This document shows positions 55,606 to 64,000 of a DNA stretch of 64,000 nt, piece after piece. The DNA comes from Lepas anatifera (lineage: Eukaryota > Arthropoda > Thecostraca > Lepadidae), in NCBI GenBank assembly GCA_034440635.1, contig JAOTON010002085.1, forward strand, positions 868,001 to 932,000. Direction: 5' to 3'. The first letter of the stretch is position 1. Each line of letters opens with the position of its first letter. The position numbers and the translations under genes were made by a program. Below the pieces are notes generated by a model. The model saw only the letters and a list, made by a program, of their open reading frames with translations. It was not told where the DNA came from and searched no databases.

Positions 55606-55930
55606 GGCCGGCGCTTACGGCCCTTCAGGCCCCGGTCCCCCAACACACGGCCAGTCCACGTCCTACGTCACGCACTTCCGCCTCAGATCGGCCCTGCTGC
55701 GCCCGCGGCGCCGCAATCAGGTCAGTTCACCCACTCACAGCCGTCACTCCCGACGACCTGACCACACAGGTTCGCGGCGCAGCGCCGCGTCGGAGGCGCC
55801 CTAGGTTACCCGCACCGCCAGACCCCGAGGGCAGAAATAGCGACACCTGTCGGCGCATGCGCAGCGTGCTGGGAGCGGCAGGTTGTCTCCGAGAGGGGGA
55901 GGGGAACTGCTACCGGCTGTGACGGTGTAT
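55606..55930 (-). promoter_or_regulatory. RyR: Probable RyR 5' UTR and CpG-rich promoter
   Basis: About 320 bp upstream of the ATG are rich in CG dinucleotides (GCGCCCGCGGCGCCGC, TTCGCGGCGCAGCGCCGCG, CGGCGCATGCGCAGCG), unlike the AT-rich introns. No TATA box was seen. Two CRE-like TACGTCAC phrases lie at about 55663-55675. The transcription start was not identifiable, and an upstream non-coding exon cannot be excluded. Confidence 0.6.
55853..55862. promoter_or_regulatory. NRF-1/Ewg-type palindromic site
   Basis: GCGCATGCGC is the core consensus bound by NRF-1 and its arthropod relative Ewg, which often mark TATA-less CpG-rich promoters. It lies 248 bp upstream of the RyR ATG. Confidence 0.45.
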
Positions 55931-56045
55931 GGCGGTTCTTTCAGATGCGTGGTGACACTCGGTATGCAGATAAAAATTGCAATCTGGTGCAATATTCTGC
56001 CTTGTCGTTAGCTGTAATTTGCACTGAATGATACGTAAGCGCTTC

Positions 56046-56606
56046 AGTGACGGATCTAGGATTTCGTTAAGGGGGGCCCAGGCTCGGAGGGCGCCGAACC
56101 TGGGGGCGCCGAACCTGAGGGGCGCCAATTTCAGTCGCGGATCTAGCCGGGCGGGTTGGGAAGGGACAAACCACAGTCGAAAAGCAAAAAAAAAACGTCA
56201 CGCAGTCAAAAGCTGCGCCACCTATATCACTTGCCGGAAGAATTTTGGGGTATTTCAGACGAAAACACAAAAAGGGCTCGAGATACTTCTTCCTATCCAA
56301 AGGCTGGCTATACTATAACTGAGAATTATTGATATTTACTCCATGATTCTGATGAAGGGTTGTGCCCGAATATATAATCTTCAGTGTTTTTTACATTTCC
56401 GGATTCGAGGGGACAGGCCAGGGAACATCTTATCAAATTATGTTCTGTTTGAAGTTAAGAGTTGAAACACCAAAATCTTGCTTATAAACTAAAAAGGAGT
56501 AGGGGAAAAAGGAGGTCGATCGCTTTGGGGGCGAAAACATAGTTTTGTCCCGAGCTTTTCCGTTTGGGGAATGCCATTTTTGCCCCCCTGGATCCGCCAC
56601 TGGCCA
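56046..56606. mobile_element. hAT-like non-autonomous element with GTGACGGATC/GGATCCGCCAC ends
   Basis: The left end CAGTGACGGATCTAGG (about 56045) and right end CCCTGGATCCGCCACTGG (to 56606) are inverted partners (CAGTGRCGGATC). The interior has G-rich arms (GGGGGCGCCGAACCTG) and TTTTGTCCC runs like 13210-14622. No clear 8-bp duplication. Alternatively its left end could pair with the matching end at 63987-64000. Confidence 0.55.
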
Positions 56607-56929
56607 ATTTACCACCCAAAAGGCGGCCAGTGTCAATGAAAAACGCGTTTAAAAAAGGATTTGTAAATGCTTATTTTCATGAAGGCTTCCCCTTAGTGAT
56701 GACATCTTCATGTTTACCATCAAGCATATTTCGGGCCAGCTAACGACTGGTACCTTGGTAGAAAATGCTGAAAGCACCCACTGACGCTAACTGAAGCACG
56801 ATGAGCAAATAATACAGTTATCTTCGGTCATGGCAAAAACTGGGGCGTAGTATCCACCACCTCCACTTATCACAGTTGTCCTGACTAACGGCTCCATACT
56901 GAAATACCCGATTGACGCTAACCTGAGCC
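56607..56929. other. Unique intergenic sequence
   Basis: Nothing was recognised between the hAT-like element and the following G/C-rich repeat. Confidence 0.5.
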
Positions 56930-57560
56930 TCATAGGCCGCAGAACCTCTGCGGGCCTGGGCCCCTGAGTTTTTGGTGACTTCCCTGAGTTTATATCGAGT
57001 CCCCTCAGCTGATCTAGGACCGCTTTAGTTAACTAGGCTCTCACACTGAACTTGAAACCTATATGTCGCCGCTGAAGCCAATTAAGCTTTTCGGGGCCCT
57101 TTTATTGATATAGGGCCCCATCAACAGGTCCTGGGCCCTCTGAGCTAAAAACTGGAGCTCTGAGCTCTGAGCCCCAAGCTGGATTAGTGTCCCTTAAGCT
57201 GGTCATTGTCCCCTGGGTTGGTATCGTTTTCGTTTAACTGATATAGATCCCTTCAGCTTGTTTGGGGCCCGCTGTGCGTATCTGGACACTAGTTCGGCGA
57301 GCCACCTAGCTAGTCTGGCCCTATTAGTTTTATGGGCCTTCTAAGCTTCTGCAGGTTCCCCTCAGAGTGCCTGGGCCCCATGAGTTGAAAACTGAACCCC
57401 TGTGTTAGTTTTGGGTCCCTGAGCCTATTTAGAAACCGTTTAGATAGGTAGGCACCCCACGCTGGTCTTGAGAATCCTGTGTTGGCACTGAGGTCAAATG
57501 AGCTCGTCGGGCGCCTTTATCTAGGTCCCCCTAACTGGCACGGGCCCCTCAGCTGATTTT
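56930..57560. repeat. Degenerate repeat of GGGCCCCTGAGCTG-type phrases
   Basis: Phrases like GGGCCCCTGAGTT, AGTCCCCTCAGCTGATCT, GGGCCCTCTGAGCT, TCCCCTGGGTTGGT and GGGCCCCTCAGCTGATTT recur about every 35-50 bases. The divergence suggests an old minisatellite or a self-expanding element. Confidence 0.6.
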
Positions 57561-57689
57561 GGAGACCCAAAATCCTTCCTACCGGATTCCACCCACGCCA
57601 GATTTCCTGACTCCCTGAGGGCCCCTGGGGGCCATTGCAGATTTTTCCAGGGATCAGCGCTGGGGTCCCTCCCCGAGACAAAGCTTACA

Positions 57690-58500
57690 ACATGTCTCTG
57701 TCTATATACTCTAGCATCTGCCAGAGTTGAGCTAGAATCATTTTTAGGCACACTTCGCTTCCTCTCGTTACGGCGAATCATCAAATAATGCATAATATGA
57801 CTATACTAGGTCAAAACATAAAAATGACCTGACCTATGGGTAGGTCAAGGTCACCATCTAGCCTAGCATAGTCAGTATGCATATGAATCAAGTCACAATA
57901 GCAATAAAAATGGTATCAAAATACGGGTTTTATCAGTATTTCCTGCAAAGCAATTGACCCAAGTCTTAATACCTGCTTAGGAAGCCCCAGATGAACTCTC
58001 AGAGGTAATATGTCTAAACTTGCAACATGAACCGATAAAGAGGCCTAGGATACTATGATTTGGGGAATCCGAAGGTATTAGAAGCGGCGTCTGCAGACAT
58101 AGAACAATTTTTCGGCAAATTTCCGTTTTACCCCATGCATTTTCAATGGAGAGGTCATGATTCGTACCTGTCATCGATGTCGAGGTCATCGATGGAAAAA
58201 ATCCCGGGATAAATCTATTAGTACTTTTTGGGCCCATTATATGGTACAAGCTTGAATTCGATAGGTTCACCCTTTTCTTACTTACGCCACCTTAAACATT
58301 TTTGGGATGAGGTCACTTGAACGGCGCTGGTGACCTGACCTGAGATGACACAACCTTAAATTTTGAGGGAAAGTTGCGGAATTGATCAATGATAAGGGGT
58401 GACAAGTACTGTGTCGCTTCGCGCCGACGTTTTTTCGTGCCACTGGGAGACCTCAAGGGGGTGTTCAAGCACCCCCCCAACGGGCCGGAACGGGGCGTGA
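57690..58500 (-). mobile_element. TTAA-family element, minus strand, ends truncated
   Basis: Read on the minus strand it follows the 24303 element: CACCCCCTTGAGGTCTCC near the start, AACGTCGGCGCGAAGCG, TTGATCAATTCCGCAACTTT, GTCAGGTCACCAGCG, TTTAAGGTGGCGTAAG, and GATTCGCCGTAACGAGAGGA. It lacks the starting TTAA and the right end. It lies between the RyR promoter and the GGCGCC array. Confidence 0.75.
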
Positions 58501-58779
58501 ATACTCTAGAACAGGACTGAGGCCAAAAGGGAAGGCTCTAAACAATGTCTGAAATTTTTGAGGTCAAGGTCCTTCAAGGTCATTGACCTATTACGGCACA
58601 ACCCAACAAATTAGGCCTAATTTACGCTATAACTAGCGCTGTGCCCAAGCTTACCAATGACCTTTGATCAAGCATTGATCATCAAGGCCAGTGACCTTTA
58701 AAATTGACCTGTAACCTGGATCTAAACACTGAATAACCTTTACTTTGATGTAATTGCATGCGTCATAATAGGTGTCGTA

Positions 58780-61700
58780 ACATTATGCAACGTCATTTAG
58801 GGGCTGTCCAGGCTCATCAGGGACACTTAAGCTCTCTGGAGGGGCCTTTGCTTCGATGAGGCCCCTGTGCCACCCAGGGGCGCCTTCGCTCCCCAATGGA
58901 CGCAACCTAGCTATCCAGGGGCATCTTTGCTGTTCCGGGGGTGCCTTTGATACCCAATGGCCAAGGGGAGCTTTTTCTTATCCAGGTTCACCTTGGTATT
59001 TAGGGGCGTATTTTTATTCAAGGTAACCTATACTACCCAGTGGCGCCTACCCTATGCAAGGGGCGCTTAGGCTATCTAGGGGGCGGCAATTTGCTATACA
59101 TAGGGCGCCCTTATGCTCTCCATGGGCACCTCATTCAGAGGGTGCCTCTGATATTCAGGGGCGCTTTTCCTATCAGCAGGGTACCTGTGCCATCTTGGGG
59201 CTATTCTTATCAAGGGACGCTGCTGTTATTCAGGAATACCTACACCACTGTCGAGGGTCGCCTTTGCTACCCAGAGGCGCCCTTACCTCTCAGGAAGTTT
59301 GGCGCCCGTGCTTTAAGGAATGCTTTGGCATCGATTGATTGCTCTATTATTGGGCTTAGGTGCGCGTGAACCTTGAGCTCATGTAGCGCCCATATTGTTG
59401 CTAAGGAACGCTTATGCTATCAAAGGGCGCCTTTACTATTCAGGGCCGCTGTTTTATTCAAGGCAATCTGCTCTATCCACGGGCATCTGATATTTCGGGG
59501 CGGTGCCTAGGTTATTCAGGAGGCGGTTTTTTCTCCACAGGGGCGCACTATTGCTTTCCAGGGGCGCCGTTACTGCCCGGGGGTGTCTTTCTATCCAGGG
59601 GCGCATATGCTGTCTAGATGTATTTTTCAATCACAGACATGATTGAAATACATGCCCCTACGTTATCCTGGGTGCTTTTTGTCTCCGGTGAGGCGCTATT
59701 TTTCTCTTTCGGCACCTGTTTATTAAAGGGCACCTATGCTGTCCAGAGAACTTTTGTTATCTGGGGCTGCCTTCGCTGTTAAGGGGCGCCTTTGCTACCC
59801 AAAGGGAACATTTTACTTTAATGGAGTGCCTATTTCCATCTAAGCGGCGCATATGCTGTCTTGGAGCGCCTTTGCAAACATGGGGCGCACTTTTCTATCC
59901 AGGTGCGCCTTTGCACTTGAGGGGGCGCCTCTGCAATCCAGGAGGAGCCCAAAATAGATGGAGAATAAAAATTCTGAAATAAGGCGCTCGAACACTGAAA
60001 TAAAGTGACTAGATATCAGAAAGAGGCGCTCATCTGCTTAGCGGGGAGGACTGCTGGTTGGTGAGGGCAGCGTTCTCGGAAGTGGGGCGCACATACTGAA
60101 AAAGACACCCGGTTGCAGCGATGGAGCACTAAGCCTTCAGTTATAGGTTAACGAAATGTGGTTTAAGGCAGTCCATGCTCAAATTGAGCGCTCGAGCCCT
60201 GTAACAGAGCGCACGACTGTCGGATAGGTGTGCCAAACCATAGACAATAGGGAAGCTGAAGATGGAAAGGGACACCTATGATATCCTGGGGGCGCCTGTA
60301 CTCTCAGGTGAGGCGCTTGTTTTCTTTCTCAGGCGCCTAGTTTATCCATGACCGCCTATGCTGTCCAGATCATCTATTTCAAGAAGGGTTAACTTTGCTG
60401 TCCAGGGGCGCCTTTGCTATCCAAGGGCACATATGATATATGTAGGGCGCTTTATGCAGAGGGCGCCTAGGCTGTCCAAGGGCGCCGTCCTAACCAAAGG
60501 CCGCCTTTCACGTCCCTGAAGTGCCTATTTCTATGTAAGGGGTGCATATATTATCTAGGAGTGCCCTTGAAATACGGAGACGCCTTTTTGTCCAGCGGCG
60601 CCTTTGCTCTTGAGGGACGCTGCTCCAATCCAGGGTAGCTGAAGATGGATAAGGGACATCTATGTTATACAGAGGGAGCCTGTACTTTCCAATGGGGCGC
60701 TCATTTTCCTTCCCAAGCACCTAGTTTATCTAGAGAGCGCCTAGGCTATCCAAAGGCGCCTTTACTATCGAAGGGGTGCCTTCCTAGGGGCACCTTTGCT
60801 GTCCAAAGCACTTGTGTCCAGGGTTGTCTTTGCTGTCCAGTGGCGCCTCCAAAAGTGCATATGATATCCGTGGGCGCTTTATCCAGTGGGCGCCTGGACT
60901 ATCAAAGGGCACTTTTTCTATCCAAGGGCTGCATTTATTTTCCTGAAGTGCCTATTTCTATCTAAGGGGCTCCTATTCTGTCCAGGGCACCTATGTTTCC
61001 CAGATTTGCCTTTGCTGTCCAGGGACGCCTTTGCTATCCAAGGGCACCTTTCTTAACCAAGGGGCGCATTTTGCTTTCCTGGAGCACCTATTTCTATCTA
61101 AGGGGCGCATATGTTATCTAGGAGCGCCTTTGATACCAGGAGGCGGCTTTTTGTCCAAGGGCGCCTTTGCTCTTGGGGGGGCGCTGCTCCAATCCAGGGC
61201 AGCTGAAGGTGGATAAGGGGCATCTATGTTATACAGAGGGAGCCTGTATTTCACAGTGGGGCGCTCGTTTTCCTTCTCGGGCTCCTAGTTTATCCAGGGG
61301 GCGCCTAGGCTATCCAAAGGCGGCTTTTCTATCGAAGGGGTGCCTTCCTAGGGGCGCCCTTGCTACCCAGGGGCGCCTTTGCCGTCCACAGCACTTGTGT
61401 TATCCAGGGTTGTCTTTGCTGTCCAGGGGCGCCTTTGCTATCCAAGGGTGCATATGACATCCATAGGGCGCTTTTTCCAGTGGGCGCCTAGGCTATCAAA
61501 GGGCGCCTTTTTCTGCTCAAGGTGAGCATTTTATTTTCCTAAAGCGCCTACTTCTATCTAAGGGGCGCTTATGCTGTACGGGGTACATATGTTACCAAGA
61601 TTTTCCTTTGCTGCCCAGGGGCGCCTTTCCTAGCCAAGGGCGCCTATGATATCCGTAGGACGCTTTTTCCAGTGGACGCCTAGGCTATCAAAGGGCGCCT

Positions 61701-63660
61701 TTTTCTGCCCAAGGTGAGCATTTTATTTTCCTAAGGCGCCTACTTCTATCTAAGGGGCGCTTATGCTGTACGGGGTACATATGTTACCAAGATTTGCCTT
61801 TGCTGCCCAGGGGCGCCTTTCCTAGCCAAGGGCGCCTATGATATCTGTAGGGCGCTTTTCCAGTGGGCGCCTAGGCTATCAAAGGGCGCATTTTTCTGCC
61901 CAAGGTGAGCATTTTATTTTCCTAGGGCGCCTACTTCTATCTAAGGGGCGCTTATGCTGTCCGGGGTACATATGTTACTAAGATTTGCCTTTGCTGCCCA
62001 GGGGCGCCTTTCCTAGCCAAGGGCGCATATGATATCCGTGGGGCGCTTTTTTCCAGTTGGCGCCTAGGCTATCCAAAGGCGGGTTTCTATCGAAGGGGTG
62101 CCTTCCTAAGGGCGTCTTTTCTACCCAGGGGCGCCTTTGCTACCCAGGGGCGCCTTTGCTACCCAGGGGCGCCTTTGCTACCCAGGGGCGCCTTTGCTAC
62201 CCAGGGGCGCCTTTGCTGTCCACAGCACTTGTGTTATCCAGGGTTGTCTTTGCTGTCCAGGGGCGCCTTTGCTATCCAAGGGTGCATATGACATCCGTAG
62301 GGCGCTTTTTCCAGTGGGCGCTTAGGCTATCAAAGGGCGCCTTTTTCTGCTCAAGGTGAGCATTTTATTTTCCTAAAGCGCCTACTTCTATCTAAGGGGC
62401 GGTTATGCTGTACGGGATACATATGTTACCAAGATTTGCCTTCGCTGCCCAGGGGCGCCTTTCCTAGCCAAGCGCGCATATGATATCCGTAGGGTGCTTT
62501 TTTCCAGTGGGCGCCTAGGCTATCAAAGGGCGCCTTTTTCTGCTCAAGGTGAGCATTTTATTTTCCTAAAGCGCCTACTTCTATCTAAGGGGCGCTTGTG
62601 CTGTACGGGGTACATATGTTACCAAGATTTGACTTTGCTGCCAAGGGGCGCCTTTCCTAGTCAAGGGTGCATATAATATCCGTAGGGCGCTTTTTCCAGT
62701 GGGCGCCTAGGCTTTCAAAGGGCGCCTTTTTCTGCCCAAGGTGATCATTTTATTTTCCCAAGGCGCCTACTTCTATCTAAGGGGCGCTTATTTTGTCCGG
62801 GGTACATATGTCACCAAGATTTGTCTTTGCTGCCCAGGGGCGCCTTTCCTGGCCAAGGGCGCATATGATATCCGTAGGGCGCTTCATCCAGGGGGCGCCT
62901 AGGCTATCCAAAGGCGGCTTTTCTATCGAAGGGGTGCCTTCCTAGGGGCGCCTTTGCTACCCAGGGGCGCCTTTGCTGTCCACAGCACTTGTGTTATCCA
63001 GGGTTGTCTTTGCTGTCCAGGGGCGCCTTTGCTATCCAAGGGTGCATACGACATCCGTAAGGCGTTTTTTTCCAGTGGGCGCCTAGGCTATCAAAGGGCG
63101 CCTTTTTCTACCCAAGGTGAGCATTTCATATTCCTAAAGCACCTATTTCTATCTAAGGGGCGCTTATGCTGTCCAGAGCACCTAGGTTACCAAGATTTGC
63201 CTTTGCTGCCCAGGGGCGCCTTTCCTAGAACAGGGCGCATATGATATCCGTAGGGCGCTTCATCCAGGGGGCGCCTAGACTATCCAAAGGCGGATTTTCT
63301 ATCGAAGGGGTGCCGTCCTAGGGGCGCCTTTGCTATCCAAGGGTACATATGACATCCGTAACGCACTTTTTTCAGTGGGCGCCTAGGCTATCAAAGGGCG
63401 CCTTTTTCTACCCAAGGTGAGCATTTTATTTTCCTAAAGCGCCTACTTCTATCTAAGGGACGCTTTTGCTGTCCGGGGTACATATGTTACCAAGATTTGC
63501 CTTTGCTGCCCAGGGGCGCCTTTCCTAGCCAAGGGCGCATATGATATCCGTAGGGCGCTTCATCCAGGGGGCGCCTAGGCTACCTGGGGGCGCTTCATCC
63601 AGGGTGCGTCTAGGCTACCTGGGGGCGCTTCATCCAGGGGGCGCCTAGGCTACTCAGGAG
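58780..63660. repeat. ~4.9-kb GGCGCC-rich tandem array with ~192-bp higher-order units
   Basis: The base motif is about 20 bases, GGGGCGCCTTTGCTACCCAG, with variants (GGGCGCCTAGGCTATCCAAA, GGGGCGCATATGATATCC). It is degenerate at 58.8-60.2 kb. From 61480 onward it is organised as longer units containing CCAGTGGGCGCCTAGGC, AAGGTGAGCATTTTATTTTC and GTACATATGTTACCAAGATT. The shared CCAG landmark recurs at about 61480, 61672, 61863, 62056, 62314, 62507, 62699 and 62891, i.e. 191-193 bp with one 258-bp unit. A run of five identical 20-bp copies lies at 62115-62215. Open frames here are by-products. Confidence 0.92.
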
Positions 63661-63896
63661 TGTATTAGTTCCCCATGGCGCAATCTTGCTATCTAGTGGC
63701 GCCTTTTCTTTGCCGGGGCGCTTTTGTTAGCTTTCTAAATTTCATCTGCAACATTTTACTGGGGCGCAAAAGACCAGTAAAGGCGTCTAATGTTTGGGCA
63801 GGGGCGCTTTGCCATGGTTTTAAGGAGTATGTGTTAATTCAAGTGGAATAAGTGGTATCTACCACCTTGGCGCACGAGATGGGTACAGGCGCGCCA

Positions 63897-63929
63897 CTCA
63901 TATCGGGCGCCTTCGGCGCCCGATATGAG
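63897..63929. repeat. Perfect 15-bp hairpin with TTC loop at the array edge
   Basis: CTCATATCGGGCGCC (63897-63911), TTC, GGCGCCCGATATGAG (63915-63929). The stem contains the GGGCGCC motif of the array. Helitron 3' ends carry GC-rich hairpins, but the CTRR terminus expected a few bases further on is not apparent. Confidence 0.93.
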
Positions 63930-63959
63930 CTAAGCTCTACTGGGGCGCTTGGGAGCTAA

Positions 63960-64000
63960 GGGGGGCCCGGGCCCCTGGGCCCCCCCCTTGGATCCGTCAC
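63960..64000. mobile_element. DNA-transposon terminus (GTGACGGATCC end) at the window edge
   Basis: GGGGGGCCCGGGCCCCTGGG then CCTTGGATCCGTCAC. Its reverse complement GTGACGGATCCAAGG matches the left end at 56047 (GTGACGGATCTAGG). It may close an element that contains the array, or belong to one continuing past 64000. Confidence 0.5.

Noticed and set aside
54762..55256. 164-codon minus-strand frame in intron 1
   Set aside because: No recognisable domain, GC-rich composition can leave long frames open, and it overlaps an inverted-repeat structure. No support for splicing into RyR.
55410..55922. 170-codon plus-strand frame over the RyR start region
   Set aside because: It is the antisense shadow of exon 1 and the CpG-rich 5' flank.
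59040..63250. Plus-strand frames full of LLPRGAFATQGRLCYPG-like repeats
   Set aside because: They are translations of the GGCGCC tandem array; no start context, no conserved domain, and frames break at each higher-order unit.

Overview
This window is animal (eukaryotic) nuclear DNA. It is intron-rich, full of mobile elements and minisatellites, and has no bacterial-style gene order. One protein-coding gene can be supported: the 5' part of a ryanodine receptor (RyR, the sarco/endoplasmic-reticulum calcium release channel), transcribed on the minus strand. I placed 26 successive coding exon positions (27 exons, the last position being an alternative pair) from the ATG at 55605 down to 341. Reading frame is kept across every junction. 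They encode about 1162 residues of a protein that is normally about 5,000 residues long; the rest lies beyond base 1. Protein similarity to insect RyR, and a pair of mutually exclusive exons in the second SPRY domain like those of insect RyRs, point to an arthropod. I cannot tell crustacean from chelicerate or another group.

Layout of the gene, in transcription order from right to left. A CpG-rich promoter/5' UTR lies at about 55.6-55.93 kb, with exon 1 at 55.55 kb. Intron 1 is 12.4 kb and holds a degraded LINE, piggyBac-like and other repeats. Exons 2-7 (43.2-25.4 kb) encode the beta-trefoil N-terminus and are separated by introns of about 1-5 kb. Intron 7 is 6.8 kb and holds three TTAA-flanked elements and a 52-bp minisatellite. 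Exons 8-15 (18.6-12.3 kb) encode the MIR region and the first RIH domain. Exons 16-19 encode SPRY1, exons 20-24 the two RyR repeats, and exons 24-26 the start of SPRY2.

Mobile DNA. The most informative insertions carry intact target-site duplications. Three hAT-type elements have perfect 8-bp duplications (7961-10060, 28485-28763 and 41322-42406). A family of about 0.85-1.04 kb non-autonomous elements bounded by TTAA (piggyBac-like) is full of AGGTCA half-sites. There are also tRNA-derived SINEs, a degraded CR1/Jockey-like LINE and several hAT-like fragments.

Tandem DNA. A 23-bp array (10.44-11.57 kb) ends 34 bp from a 3' splice site. Short repeats at exons 21 and 23 appear to be duplications of the exon-intron junctions themselves. 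A roughly 5-kb array of GGCGCC-bearing motifs with a higher-order period near 192 bp (58.8-63.7 kb) lies upstream of the promoter. No tRNA, rRNA, CRISPR or second host gene was convincingly seen.
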